A stretch of DNA of 64,000 nucleotides from Cymbidium sinense (GCA_021442155.1 JAKCPB010001438.1:33891-97890), one strand, 5' to 3'. Positions 45,901 through 56,839 are shown, counted from the first letter of the stretch. Translations and numbers: made by a program. The notes: generated by a model not told the origin, from the sequence alone.

Positions 45901-46179
45901 TAGTTTAATTTAATTTTTTTATGTTATTTTATTTTAGTTTTGGTTTTATTTATTTTTTTAGGTTTTATTTAATTTAGGTTTAGGTTTTTAGCTTTTTACT
46001 ATTTAAGGTCTATTTGGGGTTTAGGCTTTAGGATTTAGGGTTTGGGGTTTAGGGTTTTGGGTTTTGGGTTTTGGGTTTATGTTTTAGGGTTTAGGGTTTA
46101 TATTTTAGGGTTTAGGGTTTAGGCTTTAGGGTTTAGGGTTTAGAGTTTAGGGTTTTTAGGGTTTAGGGTTTAGGGTTTT
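42955..46179 (+). repeat. Longest unit spacer: leader, telomere-like blocks, four module B segments
   Basis: 42955-43045 conserved leader; 43045-43180 telomere-like; 43180-43735 module B (short); 43735-44150 telomere-like with GGTTAGGG variants; 44150-44905 full module B (TTTAAATTAAATAAATAG ...); 44905-45000 telomere-like; 45000-45415 and 45530-45990 module B parts separated by a short telomere-like block; 45990-46179 telomere-like. The 43239-43439 (+) Phe-rich open frame is compositional. Confidence 0.8.
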
Positions 46180-46661
46180 GTTTTTTTTTTTAGAATAAAT
46201 TCGATTCAACATTTCTTATTTTGATTTCATCAACCAAGTAACACACCATGTTTTCTAAGAGACAAATGATGACATAAATAAAAATGATCAGCATAGAGCA
46301 AATAAAAACCTAGATAACTAGAATCGCTCTCTATTGTAAAGACACTGTTCTATAAGTAGCAGATCGGATTGTCTGATCTTTAGTTTCTATAGTTCCCATC
46401 AGAACCACCCAAGCTTCTAGAGTAGAGGGATCCACCATCATATCCCCGACCTCTCCCTCCTCCACCACTACGGCTGTGACCTTCATCGATCATCCCGCTT
46501 TCATAATTACCACTACTCCAACCACCACCTCCATATCCACCAATACCTCCAGATCCCCCACCATCACTATGATAACCGCCACCTCCGCCTTTGCCTCCAC
46601 GGCTAGATCTAGATTGTGCTTGGTTGACGGTGATGTTCTTGCCATCAAGGTTCTGCCAATT
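46180..46661 (-). pseudogene. GR-RBP gene 3' fragment, unit U10 (best preserved)
   Basis: The most complete unit: 282 bp of coding sequence (46661-46380) followed by a 3' UTR of ~185 bp and an 11-bp A-tract (T-run at 46181-46191 on +). The flanks match other units: TTTAGGGTTT arrays on the left and CTTAGGGTTTAGGTTTAGG on the right. Upstream (right side) I find no exon 1 or RRM sequence anywhere to the end of the window, so it is called a pseudogene or gene fragment despite the open frame. Confidence 0.78.
46380..46661 (-). CDS. Open GR-RBP C-terminal coding segment (93 codons plus stop), no start
   Basis: Uninterrupted frame from AAT (46661) to TAA (46382-46380). It opens with NWQNLDGKNITVNQAQSRSS, the end of the RRM (NG..LDGR.ITVNEAQSR in plant GR-RBPs such as the GRP7/GRP8 type; the Gly of NG is Trp here). 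A glycine-rich tail of about 70 residues follows, with GGKGGGGYHSDGGGSGG, GYGGGGWSSGNYESG, SGGGGRGRGYDGGS and a GGSDGNYRN end. In the family the full protein binds RNA through RNP motifs that are missing here, and the Gly-rich tail mediates protein and RNA contacts. It lacks an initiator Met at a sensible place and any upstream exon, so expression as a protein is doubtful. It is the only one of 13 copies without a stop or frameshift. Confidence 0.6.
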   Translation of the reverse strand, partial: NWQNLDGKNITVNQAQSRSSRGGKGGGGGYHSDGGGSGGIGGYGGGGWSSGNYESGMIDEGHSRSGGGGRGRGYDGGSLYSRSLGGSDGNYRN

Positions 46662-47299
46662 CTTAGGGTTTAGGTTTAGGTCTATTAGGTTTTATTGTTT
46701 ATTTTTATTTTATTTTATTTTATTTATAGATTTATTTTATTTTTATTATACTTTTAGTTTTATTTTATTTACATATTTTATTCTTATGTTTATTTATTTT
46801 TTTAGTTTAGTTTAGGTTTTTATTTATTTTGTTTTAGTTTATTTTATTTTTTATTTTATGGTTTAAGTTTATGTTTTAGTTTATATTTTTTATTTATTTT
46901 ATTTATTTTATTTTATTTAGGTTTAGGTTTCTTTATTTATTTTATTTTTAGGTTTTATTTAGTTTAGCTTTAAGCTTTTAGGTTTTAGGGATTGAGTTTA
47001 GGGTTTAGGGTATAGGGTTTAGGGTTTAGGGTGTTAGGGATTAGGGATTAGGGTTAATGTTAGGGTTTAAGGTTTAGGGTTTAGGATTTATTATTTTGGT
47101 TTAAGTGTTTAGAGTTTTTTGGGTTTAGGGCTCTCTTAGGGTTTAGGGTTAGTTTAGGGTTTAGGGTTTAGTCATTAGGGTTTAGGTTTTCTTTAGGGTT
47201 TAGGGTTTAGGGTTTTAGGTTTAGGTTTTAGGGTTTAGGGTTTAGGGTTAAGGTTTTAGGTTTAGGGTTCAGGTTTTAGTTTAGGGTTTAGGGTTTTTG
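46662..47299 (+). repeat. Short leader, partial module B and telomere-like array
   Basis: 46662-46700 is the start of the conserved leader; it then diverges into module B 3'-half sequence (46700-46985, TTATTTTATTTTATTTATAG ... GTTTTATTTAGTTTAGC). 46985-47299 is telomere-like, with GTGTTAGGG variants and the TTCAGGTTTTAGTTTAGGG pre-unit block. Confidence 0.78.
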
Positions 47300-47746
47300 G
47301 TTTTTTTTTATTTTAACAGAGAACAGATTCAGATTCAACATTTCTTCTTTTCAATTTCACTAACCAAGTAACACACGAAGTTTTCTAAGACACAAGCGAC
47401 GAGATAGATCAAAATTTGCATAGAAAATCAAAAACACTAGATAACTTGAATTGTCTACTATAAAGACACAATTCCATAAGCATCGGATCGATGGTCATTC
47501 TTCAATTTCTCTAGTTCTATCAACTCACTCTTGAGTAGCGATCCACCATCATACCCTCGATCTCTCTCACCACCACCGGTTGTAGCCTCGTTGCTCCTCC
47601 CTCCATAACCACCATTACTCGACCACCACCTTCATAAATACTCCCAAATCCTCCACCACCATTGATAACCTTGCCTCGTCTCCTCCACTAGATCTAGACT
47701 GAGCCTGGTTGATGGTGATGTTATTGTTGTCAAGGTTCTCCTATTC
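47300..47746 (-). pseudogene. GR-RBP gene 3' fragment, unit U11
   Basis: Minus strand from the right: AATAGGAGAACCTTGACAACAATAACATCACC (NRRTLTT in frame, LDNNNIT one base over), ATCAACCAGGCTCAGTCTAGATCTAG (INQAQSRS intact), GAGGAGACGAGGCAAGG, GGTGGTGGAGGATTTGGGAG, GGTTATGGAGGGAGGAGC, CTACAACCGGTGGTGGTGAG and ATGGTGGATCGCTACTCAAG. Several small deletions break the frame. The 3' UTR ends at an A-tract about 47301-47309, followed by the AACAGAGAAC block. Closest relative: U8. Confidence 0.76.
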
Positions 47747-49165
47747 TTAGAGTTTTGGTTTAGGTTTATTAGGTTTTAATGTTTAGGTTTATTTTTTAAT
47801 TTATTTAGTTACTTTAGGTTTATGTTTAGGGTTTCAAATTTATGGTTTAGGGTTTAGGGTTTATTGTTTAGGGTTTATTAGGGTAGTTTTGGGTTTAAGG
47901 TTTAGGGTTTAGGGTTTAAGATTTAGTTTTTAGGGTTTAGGGTTTAGGGTTTAGGGTTTATGGTTTAGGGTTAAGGGTTTAGGTTTAGGTTTAGGGTTTA
48001 GGGTTTAGATTTTGGATTTAAGGTTTTAAAATTAAGTAAATCGGTAGGTTTAGTTTCATTTAGTTTACTTAAATTATTTATTATTTATTTAAGTTTATTT
48101 TTTTATTTTTATTTAGGTTTTATATTTAGTTTAGTTTATTTATTTTAGTTTAGGTTTATTTTAATTTATTTTTGTGGTTTAGGTTTAGGTTTTAGTTGAA
48201 TTTTATTTTTATTTTATTTTTTTAGGTTTAGGTTTTATTTTTATTTTTTAGGTTCAAGTTTAAGTTTTTTATTTTATCTTTTTTAGGTTTATGTTTTATG
48301 TTTTATTTTAGGTTTATTTTTAATTTATTTTATTTTATTTAGTTTAGGTGTAGGTTTAGGTTTAGTTTATTTTAGGATTAGGTTTTGGTTTTATTTATTT
48401 TAGTTTAGTTATTTTAGTTTAGGTTTATGTTTATTTTATTTTGTATATTTTTTAGGTTTAGGTTTTTTTTTTAGTTTAGGGTTTAGGTTTATTATTTATT
48501 TATTTTTAAATTTTATTTTATTTATTTTTTAGTTTAGGTTTTTTTATTTAGTTTTTAATTTTATTTTGGTTAATTTTGTTTTATTTTATTTAATTTTATT
48601 TTATTTAGGTTTTCTATTCTTAGGTTTATTTTATTTTTTAGTTTAGTTTATTTTATTTTATTTTAATTTTTTAGGTTTGGGGTTTTCTCTTATTTATTTA
48701 GGGCTTATTTTTTATTTTTTTAGGTTTAGGTTTTTATTTTATTGGGATTAGGGTTTAGGGTTTAGGGATAGTTTAGGGTTTAGGGTTAGTTTAGGTTTTA
48801 GGGGTTTAGGGTTAGGTTTAAGTTTAGGGTTTAGGGTTTGGGTTTAGGGTTTAGGTTTAGGGTTTTAGGTTTAGGGTTTATGGTTTAGGGTTAGTTTATG
48901 GTTTAGGGTTTAGGGTTTTTTAGATTTTAAGGTTTAAGGTTTAGGGTTTAGAGTTTATAGTTTAGGTCTTTGGGTTTAGGGTTTATGGTTTAGGGTTTAG
49001 GGTTTTAGGGTTTATTGTTTAGGGTTTAGGGTTTAGGGTTTAGGGTTTAGGATTTAGGGTTTAGGGTTTTTAGGGTGTAGGGTTTAGGATTTACTATTTA
49101 GGGTTTAAGGTTTTTAGGGTTTTAGGTTTAGGGTTGAAGTTTTAGTTTAGTGTTTAGGGTTTTTG
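47747..49165 (+). repeat. Leader, telomere-like blocks and one module B copy (U11-U12 spacer)
   Basis: 47747-47835 conserved leader (TTTATTAGGTTTTAATG, TTAATTTATTTAGTTACTTTAGG); 47835-48015 telomere-like; 48018-48745 module B (TTAAAATTAAGTAAATCGGTAGG ...); 48745-49165 telomere-like, among the most regular TTTAGGG runs in the window (around 49015-49060). Confidence 0.82.
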
Positions 49166-49635
49166 ATTTTTTTTTTCTGCGGAGAACAAATTCATATTCA
49201 ACATTTCCTCTTTTCAATTTGATCAACCAAGTAATACACCATGTTTTTTAAGACACAAGCAATGACATAAATAAAAATGAGCATGCATGGAGCAAATCAA
49301 AAACCCTGGATAACTATAATCGTCTCTATTGTGAAGACACAGTTCCATAAGCAGCAGATCAGATCGGTCATTCTTCAGTTTCTCTAGTTTCCATCAGAAC
49401 CACCCCGGCCTTTTGAGTAGCTGGATCCACGATCATATCCCGGATCTCTCCCTCCGCCACCACCACGGTTGTAACCTCCGTCTCTCCTCAGCCTCGTAAC
49501 CATCAGCTCCACCACCTCCATATCCACCGCGTCAGATCCCCACCACCACTGCGATAACTCTCCTCGGCCTTCACCTCCAGCCAGATCTAGATTGAGCGGT
49601 TGTGGTGATGTTCCGCCTTCAAGGTTACTATATTC
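49166..49635 (-). pseudogene. GR-RBP gene 3' fragment, unit U12, joined to a LINE
   Basis: Minus strand from the right: AATATAGTAACCTTGAAGGCGGAACATCACC (LEGG/RNIT with a base change), CAACCGCTCAATCTAGATCTGG (a deletion removes part of NQAQ), GAGGTGAAGGCCGAGGAGAG, GGATATGGAGGTGGTGGAGC, GAGACGGAGGTTACAACCGTGG, GGCGGAGGGAGAGATCCGGG, ATGATCGTGGATCCAGCTACTC and CGGGGTGGTTCTGATGGAAAC. This copy keeps the RRRDRGYD-type tail best after U10, but deletions shift the frame. The 3' UTR is complete, with its A-tract at about 49166-49176. A LINE inserted just outside its first codon. Confidence 0.77.
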
Positions 49636-49640
49636 TTAGG
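49620..49640 (+). repeat. Candidate target-site duplication, left copy
   Basis: CAAGGTTACTATATTCTTAGG at the 3' (left) edge of the LINE. A diverged second copy starts with the same CAAGGTTAC at 56840 on the other side. The usual unit sequence here is CAAGGTTCTGCCCATTCTTAGG, so the shared TTAC variant argues that both flanks come from one site. Confidence 0.55.
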
Positions 49641-49659
49641 TTAGATTTTTTTAAATAAA

Positions 49660-51360
49660 TTAGGGAAATTTTATTGCCACAAAGAAAATGTACAAAGTCC
49701 TAGAGGGGTAAATCTCTAAACTAATTCTCAACGTGCCATAATAAGTCCTAAAGAGATAAAACCCATAACTTTTATAATAATATAAGGAAAAAAAATAAAG
49801 AAAAGCCAAATAAGCAACAACAACCTATCCATGTTCGCAACAGCAACATCCACTAGGTCCTTTTGATTCTAGCAAGATCCATCTGTAATATTCTCCCAAC
49901 TTATAAAAGAAATCTTCAACATACTAGTGAAAGAATCAGTAAAATTAAGCAAGCATAAAGAGTATGAGCAAAGAAAAGGAGCAAAGAAAAAAAAGTTTCA
50001 GGCTCAGTTACAATCATCTCAAAGAACAACACTATATGTAAGCATCCAAACTTCCGAAGAAGGGTTACAATTACATATAGTGCTACCAGCCAAAAGAAGA
50101 TAGAGAGGAAAACATTAAGGCCATCATTGCCAGCATACCTCTTGTAGCCCATCATCCCAAGTCCATCATCCTACAAGGCTGCAAACTCCTCCAAGCAGTA
50201 GACATAATAGCCAACCACGAAGCCACCAAAACAAATAAGCCCAATAAGGCAGAAAATCAACCAAACATCAAGGACATCAACATTACAGTAGGAACACTGC
50301 CAAAGCAACCACCAAAGAGGAATAACAACATCGAAGGGAGCAAACATCATGACCTTAACAACACAAACTAGAAAAAACCAAGACCAAAAAGAAAAAATAC
50401 AAGAGCTCATATCCTTGATAAGAAAATAGGAAAGGCAGGAAGGCTATCACCTATACCAGAAAAAAGGAAGCAGGAGCAACCAAGAGAGGGAACCATAGCA
50501 GGAGTAGGTCAACCAGCATGTCACGAACACAACAAGAAAGAAAGGCCAAAATAGCCACCAATCCAACAAACTCAGCCAGCCAACATAGTCTCCTAGCCAA
50601 CCACAATAGCAACAGAAAATCCAAATCAGTGAAAAGACCAATAACATCCATCATGCCAAAACAACCCAAGACAACTAGGAAAAGGGTAGAAGCAAACAAC
50701 AGAGTCCACCAAATGCAACCAAAGTAGCAAAAATTCTAATCCAGGTGAGGCAAATAGCCAGCCAAAAACAAAATCAAGCGAAGATAGTAAGACTCTACTG
50801 AAACCAATCTATTAGGAGTAGCAGCAATACAATAGGAACACCACCAAAGAAAATAGTAAAAAGGAGGAGAAATATCAATTAGTCCAAGCATCATAATGAC
50901 AACCAAGTTAGGCACCAATGCACCAAACCATGTCACTAGATACCAAAGCAAAATAATAGCCACTAAATAGCCATCAGCCAACCAACCTAAAAGAACAAAA
51001 AAATAAAACAACTACATCCAAGAGAGGAAGACCAATTACAAGAAGAGGTCAAAACCACAACCAAAAGGAACAAACCCAAACTAAAATTGACCCTCAAAAC
51101 CCAATCCACAAAAAAGAAGAAGTAATAGTCAACAAACTCCACCTTTCCAAATCCAATCCAAAATTAGACCATCAACATCCCCTCTAATCTGCCACCAACA
51201 GAAGCGGAGAAACCATCCAACACAACTAGCCAGCTAACCAACCTAGCATAGGCCCAAGAGTGAAAATAAGCAAATGGCCACAACCAAAAGAGTGTTTAAC
51301 AAAGGGGAACCAAAAGCAATGGCTCATTAGAAACCAACTGAAAAAACTAAGCCAAAAAAA
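49660..51360 (-). other. LINE B-type 3' region
   Basis: About 1.7 kb after RNase H without a recognised domain. On + it is rich in CCAACCA/CAACCAA and lacks a G-rich strand, so the minus strand is TTGG-rich and gives several short hydrophobic open frames (49916-50155, 50171-50410, 50447-50699, 50736-51011) with Trp, Leu, Phe, Val and Cys. The terminal 500 bp share blocks with the A-type copies (GTAAGCATCCAAACTTC, AAGGGTTACAA), so it is a conserved LINE tail that diverged between subfamilies. The + strand open frame 50518-50727 is an antisense shadow. Confidence 0.65.
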
Positions 51361-51369
51361 TTATAATTT

Positions 51370-51830
51370 GAATAAGGTAATCCAATGTTATCCAGATTGA
51401 CCAAACCCTTTAATAGTTTAGGCAAATTTTGATTGTCAAATAAAGTGAAATCAGTTAAGTTGGCACCTAAAGTAGCCAAGAAATCAGCACAAGCATTACC
51501 TTCACAAAGGATATGAGAAATTTTATAATAAACTTGAGAAAGAAGATTTTTAGTATGATTGAGAAGATAAAATAAATCAACATTTCCTTTTCTATTAGAG
51601 TTTAGCATGTCAGGAAGCATGAGTGCATCAACTTCAATCTAGATGTTGAGGAAACCTTTCTTCAAATAAATTTCAATAGCTTTATTGACAGGCATAAGCT
51701 CAACATAGATAACAGAACCTTTAGAATCCCTAAGAATACCACCATAACCATATTTAATGGAAGCAATAGAACCATCAGTATTCACTTTAATCAAATCTTG
51801 TTTGGGTTTGATCTAATGGATAATCTTGGC
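51370..51830 (-). pseudogene. LINE RNase H domain (B-type copy 1)
   Basis: Minus strand: IKVNTDGSIASIKYGYGGILRD near 51730-51795 keeps the catalytic Asp of DGS. GSVIYVELMPVNKAIEIYLK (about 51670-51725) keeps the Glu at the AEL position. IEVDALMLPDMLNSNRKGNVDL (51575-51640) keeps the acidic residue of E.DA. ISHILCEGNACADFLATLGA (51465-51530) is the C-terminal helix with the usual EGN..AD. One stop (in the IWIEVD block, TAG at about 51641) and the absent stretch between GILRD and GSVIYV (compared with the copy at 62 kb) inactivate it. Confidence 0.82.
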
Positions 51831-53090
51831 TCTTTTATAAGAGTGAACATCAGGGAGAATGACACCTAATTTTTTAGCCACAAATTTATAGCCTCTAAAA
51901 TGATTGTTACTAATAAGATTGACATTAAATAGAGCATGAATTTTTTCTTTGGTTCTAGCCAGGATCCTTTCATGGCTCATAGGAATACCACAATATTTAG
52001 CATCATTTTTGTCCATCCAGATGAACCAGATAAAGGTAATAACTAGAACTTTGATATGACCTTTCACACTTTTTTTGGAAAACAGACTTCATGAAGTTGA
52101 TATATGGAAAGAGAATGAAAGTAGTTGGTATTAAATAAATCATCATACCATAACCATAATTTAGAAGCAATAGCACCATTAACAAAACATGATTAACATT
52201 TTCAATATGAAAGCAACAATAGCACTTTGAAGGCAAATAAAACTCTTTATTCTAGAGCAAAGAGTCCACAGGAATAAAGTTATTCAAAATCCCCAATCTA
52301 AAACTAAATAAGAAATGAGAATGATATTGTTCCAATGTTTAATGAAAACATTAGAGGAGTTTTGATTATCTTTAATAAAAGTCCAACCCTCTTTATAAAA
52401 AAAAATCACCATTGTAAGAAAGCTTAAAGAGAATTTGGTCAAGTTTGTTAGAGAAAATAGGGATATTTCTAAAGTTATCTAAAAGAGAAATAGGGATATA
52501 ATTCTCAAGTTTGTTCTCATTCCATGTGTTATTATGCAAGAAAGAGTTAACTTTGATAGCTGCAGTAGAGTGGGTAGATAAAAGGGAGTCAATAGAGCCA
52601 TTGACAATCCAATTGTCTTGCCAAAAGAAAGAAGAACTTGAATGAATTCCCTAAGATATTAAGGGTTTAGCAACTTATTTAATGGAACAAAGCCTTTTCC
52701 AAACTAGAGAGTCACCACTTTATAATCATAGATAAGAGGGTGTTTACCTTGGAAATATTTTTTTCATCATAAAATTAGCCCAAAGGCTATCATTCTTTCT
52801 AAAATTCCACCAGAGCCTATAAGAGAAGGTAGTAATAGCTTCATGAATCAGTTTGCAATCGGGACCACAACATTTATGCCATGAAGTGCAATGCATTCTT
52901 TTAGTATAATTATTGGATCACCAAAAAATTTATTAAGAAATCAATTCGATAAGAGTAGCATTAGTGGGGATAATAGTTTGAATCAAATAAAGAGGCATTG
53001 AATTGAGAGTGCTTCAAGAATAGTGAGCCTGCCACCAAAGGAAAGTAAATGAAATTCCAAAATAGAAATTTTATTTAAAATTTTTTGAAT
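51831..53090 (-). pseudogene. LINE ORF2 linker with zf-RVT-like region (B-type copy 1)
   Basis: MPSKCYCCFHIENVNHVL (about 52175-52236) matches the C..C..........H zinc-binding pattern of the zf-RVT domain. LVITFIWFIWMDKNDAKYCG (about 51985-52055) is the W..WM.+ND block before RNase H. Remnants of the post-RT connector are spread over 52300-53050 in several frames. A CACTTTTTTTGG insertion near 52070 breaks the frame. Confidence 0.72.
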
Positions 53091-54260
53091 TAACTTATCC
53101 AAAAGATGGGATCATTTCAGATCTTTAAAAAGAGGAGCACTCAAGTACTTAAGAGGAAGGTGTTGATGTTTAAAGTTAGTGATATGCAAGATTTGATTAA
53201 TTTTATTATTGGAGATGCTTGAAGAAGTAATAAAACAACTTTTGTTATCATTGATAGATAGACTTCTTTCTCTACCAAATTATTTTAAAAAAAATCTTGA
53301 GATTCTTGATATGATGAATAGAAGCATTGCAAAAAATAATGAATTCAAATACAAAGTACTAGGATTATTTAAGAATAGATCATTGATTTCTTAGATAAGT
53401 ACTCAACAATAATAATAAATAAGGTATGAGATAAAGGATCCCCTTATCTTAGTCCATGGGAAGAAGGAAAGAAGCAGGATTCCCTCATTAAGCAAAATAG
53501 AACCATGCATTATTAATATAAATTTAAAATTTATTAGAAAATAAGAATAGAATATAAATAATATTGATCAAAAGCTTTGTTAATATTTAATTTGAAACAA
53601 AATGTTGCCACCTCTAGTCTTAGCATCTAAATAATGAATTAATTCATGAGCAAGCAGAATATTATCAATAATAGATCTACCTCTAACAAAATTAGTTTGG
53701 TTTGATAGATAATCCTATGAAGTAAAGGACTTAGGCTATTAGTTATAATTTTGAAAATCAACTTATTGAAGAAGGTGCACAGACTAATAGGTCTAAAATC
53801 ACTCCAATAGTTTGGATTATCTTTCTTAGGTATGAGAATAATAGAAGTGCTAGAAAAATATCTAGGAAAAGGATTACCATTAAAAAAATCAATCACAGCC
53901 TTAACTAAATCACTTTTAATAATATGACAGCATTTTTGAAAAAATTGGGCAATGAAACCCTCTAAACTAGCAACAAAATCTATGTTCAAGCTATTTAAGT
54001 ACTTTAAAAATTTCCTCTTAATTAGGTACAAGAGTAAGAAAATCATTGTCATTATTGGTTATAAAAGAAGGAATCAAGTGTGATTTAGAAATAGCTTCAT
54101 AAGAGAAACTCTTATTAAGCATATTTCTAAAGTAATTAATGGTCGAATCCTTAATATTATTATTCTTCATAATCCATTCTCCATTGTCATCTTTAATTTT
54201 TTGAATATTATTTAAAGCTCTCTTTTATTAACTAAAGCATGGAAATATCTAGTATTTCTA
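53090..54260 (-). pseudogene. LINE reverse transcriptase domain (B-type copy 1)
   Basis: From the right: LNIDFVASLEGFIAQFFQKC with IIKSDLVKAVIDFFNGNPFP and RYFSSTSIILIPKKDNPNYW, then SDFRPISLCTFFNKLIFKII (53639-54052), which are RT blocks 1-2; IPK and the DFRPISLC block are intact. Q.KLILLEVDLLLIIFCLLM (frame change) stands where the GR.I.DNILLA.E block belongs. The catalytic LD..KAFD block is damaged near 53580-53600, and the FADD block (53330-53360) has a deletion; I cannot read an intact DD pair. The 53209-53394 (+) open frame is antisense. Non-functional. Confidence 0.82.
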
Positions 54261-54499
54261 TCACCATCCAATATGTTTGCTAGTAGCTTTTTAGCACTAA
54301 TAAGTCTCTTTTATATTTTGAAAATTTAGAAGTTTATCTTTTGCCTCTCAAGTGATTAATCTTAGTAGGATCGAAATAAGAGACTTCAAGATCACAAACC
54401 ATTTCCTTTATTAGAAAAAGTTTTTAAAATAATGCTTGTTCCACAGATTTTGTTTAAGTCTTTTAAGCTTAAACCAAAATCTATTCATCCCCATAATCA

Positions 54500-55285
54500 A
54501 ATTTTAGGATGTAAGGGAGCTTTCCAATTGTTATACAACATTAAGAAATTAATTTGCTGAATCCACATGTTTTGAAATCTAAAATGAGAGAAATTTTTAA
54601 ATCTATTAGAGTTATCTTTAATAGAAACCAAAAGAAGATCATCATCTGATAAGGTTCTGCTTAAATGATTGACATAAGTAATAGGCCAATGTGTAATCCA
54701 ATGAGTAATAAAATAATCTGGTCCAACCTTTGCCAAAGTCTAGAGTTTTGCCAATTAAAATTTGAACCCTTAAAGCCAATATCAATCAATTTGCAATCAA
54801 GGATCATATTGGAAAATTCTTCCATGGAATGAATATTAGGAGAGCAACCACCACTTCATTCAGAAGAGAATAAAATAGTGTTGAAATCCCCACCAACAAA
54901 CCAAGGTTTATTGACAGAGGTAGCAAAATTCCTCAAATTTTCCTAAAGAAGATTTCTACTAGATCTATTACAAGATGCATAGACATAAAAGCCCAAAACA
55001 CAATCGTCACCATAAGATATTTGAGCATTGATAACTTGTTGAAAATCATTAAGATTGGAGACCACAACAAAATTATTCCAAAAAAACCAAATTTTATTAC
55101 TAACATTAGAGAAAAATTTATTGAAATTGATCATTCTTGCAACATGGTTAATTTTGTTTGCATGAATAAGAGCCTCCAAAATAATAAGTAATTAATATTA
55201 TGAATGACAAAGTTTCTAATATGGTTATGAATAGAGTATCGATCCCTCTAACATTCCAAATAGGAAAATTAAACATAAGGAAATA
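54500..55285 (-). pseudogene. LINE endonuclease domain (B-type copy 1)
   Basis: It starts at about 55277 with MFNFPIWNVRG. Then come MEALIHANKINHVARMINFN (the EP motif altered to EA), IWFFWNNFVVVS and VLGFYVYASCNRSSRN (54943-55179). GGDFNTILFSSE lies near 54850-54890 (the GDFN block is intact) and GCSPNIHSMEEFSN near 54810-54845. The R.DR.L.N block is in DNA near 54700-54740, and LSDDDLLLVSIK near 54620-54650 replaces SDHAPLL, so the catalytic His is Asp. The acid-base centre is therefore lost in addition to frameshifts. Confidence 0.82.
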
Positions 55286-55319
55286 AAAAAGGGTTAAGAA
55301 AAGGTTAATTAGAGGGAGT

Positions 55320-56665
55320 AGATCTAGTGTTTTTAGAAAATTTTAGAGGGATGTTTTCTTTTTTAGCATGATAAGTTTGGAAACCATTTCCTTTTCCCAT
55401 AGAATCATCATCCATGAAGGATTTTGACATTAGTCGATTTAGGGAAGCCTTTGTATAGAAGTGAGTTCTCCTTCTTCCAAGTTATTAGAATTTATTAGAG
55501 GAAAATGAGCATGGTTTAGGAGGCGAGGGAGTTAGATTTATTAAGAAGGCAAGTGTGAACATCATCCTTCTTCTTTTAATACCAGATTATTTGGCAAAAC
55601 CAATTCTTTTTAAGAATTTAAATCATCCTTAACTAAAGTAAAGTCAAGTTTTCAAACTGAATATCATGAAACCAAATCCATATTCTCCCAATTGAATGAC
55701 ACATAACATTGATATCCTCATTAATATTTTCAATTAAAGCATCATTTTTTGTTAATCAAAATGGTATGGATGCAAAGATTGACTTAGAGAAAAAATAATT
55801 GTCCACAAAAGTTTAGAAAAATTATCATTTTCCACATTAGAAACCTTCAATTGCATAGAAATAAGAGGTAAAATAACCTTATTAACAACATCAATGAATC
55901 CTTTTTTATTAACTTTTTTATATTTAATTGTCAGGGTTAGGAATAATAGTTTCCTTACAGAATTTTCTTTTAGGTGAGGATGAGAATGAAACATTAATTA
56001 TCATGGTGGATTTTACAATGAGAACAAAGATAGGAAATTTTAAAATCAACTTTACATATAATTATAATTCAGATCCTAACTAGATTTCTTTGGGGTGTTT
56101 CTCGGTAATGTCAAATTCAACAAGGAATCAAACCAGAGAAGGTCAAGATTATGTAGCTGTTGCTTCATTAATTTGTAATGGCTGACCAAATAAAGCACTC
56201 ATAGCGAAAAGGAATTGATGATTAATGAAATGAATTCACATATTGGGGAGAGAAATCCAAACTAGAATGACTGGAGATTCTTCCCTAATATCAAATAGTG
56301 GAGTCCATTTTAGTTACCTCATTTGGAAATTGAAAACAAAATAAGAATAATGAGCAAAAACACATGAGTATTCCAAATTATTTATTAATTGAATCAAAAT
56401 ATGGGGAGGATCAATTAAACCAATCATAATAGCACCTGAAAGTTTCATACTATGAAAGAAATAGTGAATGTTTTCCAAATTGGCCTATGAAGAGTAAACT
56501 TTCCAACCAATGTGAATTCAAATGGCTTATTGCTTTTCCATAATCGATAGCACATAACCATGCATGCCTAAGGCAACATAAGTTAAGGACTCATGAATCC
56601 TTAGTAAGGATGTCTTTGAATGATTTAGTGAAAGCCAAGGTAGTTGACTTAGTAGGATCCATGAT
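55320..56665 (-). pseudogene. LINE ORF1 (B-type copy 1)
   Basis: It starts at about 56662 with MDPTKSTTLAFTKSFKDILT, then a stop. Pieces of the DUF4283-like domain follow: PFEFTLVGKFTLH, ENIHYFFHSMKLSGAIMIGL, IDPPHILIQLINN, YSCVFAHYSYFVFNFQM and ESPVILVWISLPNM (56270-56530). A zinc knuckle near 56000-56040 reads CSHCKIHHDN followed by a stop where the last turn should be; two Cys and the His position are visible. An acidic low-complexity tail lies at 55320-55980. Same layout as the ORF1 at 21.1-22.5 kb. Confidence 0.75.
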
Positions 56666-56839
56666 CCATTGGTTTTATGAAATTAGGAAGATGCCAAACC
56701 ATGTCACTAGTAAAACATGAAAGCGGCCAATGTCCATCGATTAGGAATCCATGAGAATCATGTCAAATGGCCATCAGCGGTAAAGCCAAAATGAGAGGGG
56801 AAAAGAATCAAGGTTTAGGTGTGGGTTTGGTGTTGTGCA

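Larger units (their letters stand above)
49641..56839 (-). mobile_element. Near-full-length plant LINE (B-type) inserted at U12 edge
   Basis: About 7.2 kb element read right to left: ORF1 (56660 to about 55320), ORF2 with EN (55280-54500), RT (54260-53090), zinc-binding linker (about 52150-52240) and RNase H (51830-51370), then a 1.7 kb 3' region ending GGCAATAAAATTTCCC and an A-rich tract (49645-49660). AATAAA lies just before the tail. It is flanked by a probable ~20-30 bp target-site duplication (49620-49640 and 56840-56867). All frames are broken. It is closely similar over long stretches to the LINE at 59.9 kb, and more distant from the one at 14.0 kb. Confidence 0.88.

Noticed and set aside
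50518..50727. + strand basic 69-codon frame in the LINE tail; likewise 17707-17901, 18300-18554, 18980-19225, 53209-53394 and 63036-63263
   Set aside because: Shadows of LINE sequence that runs on the minus strand; no family resemblance.
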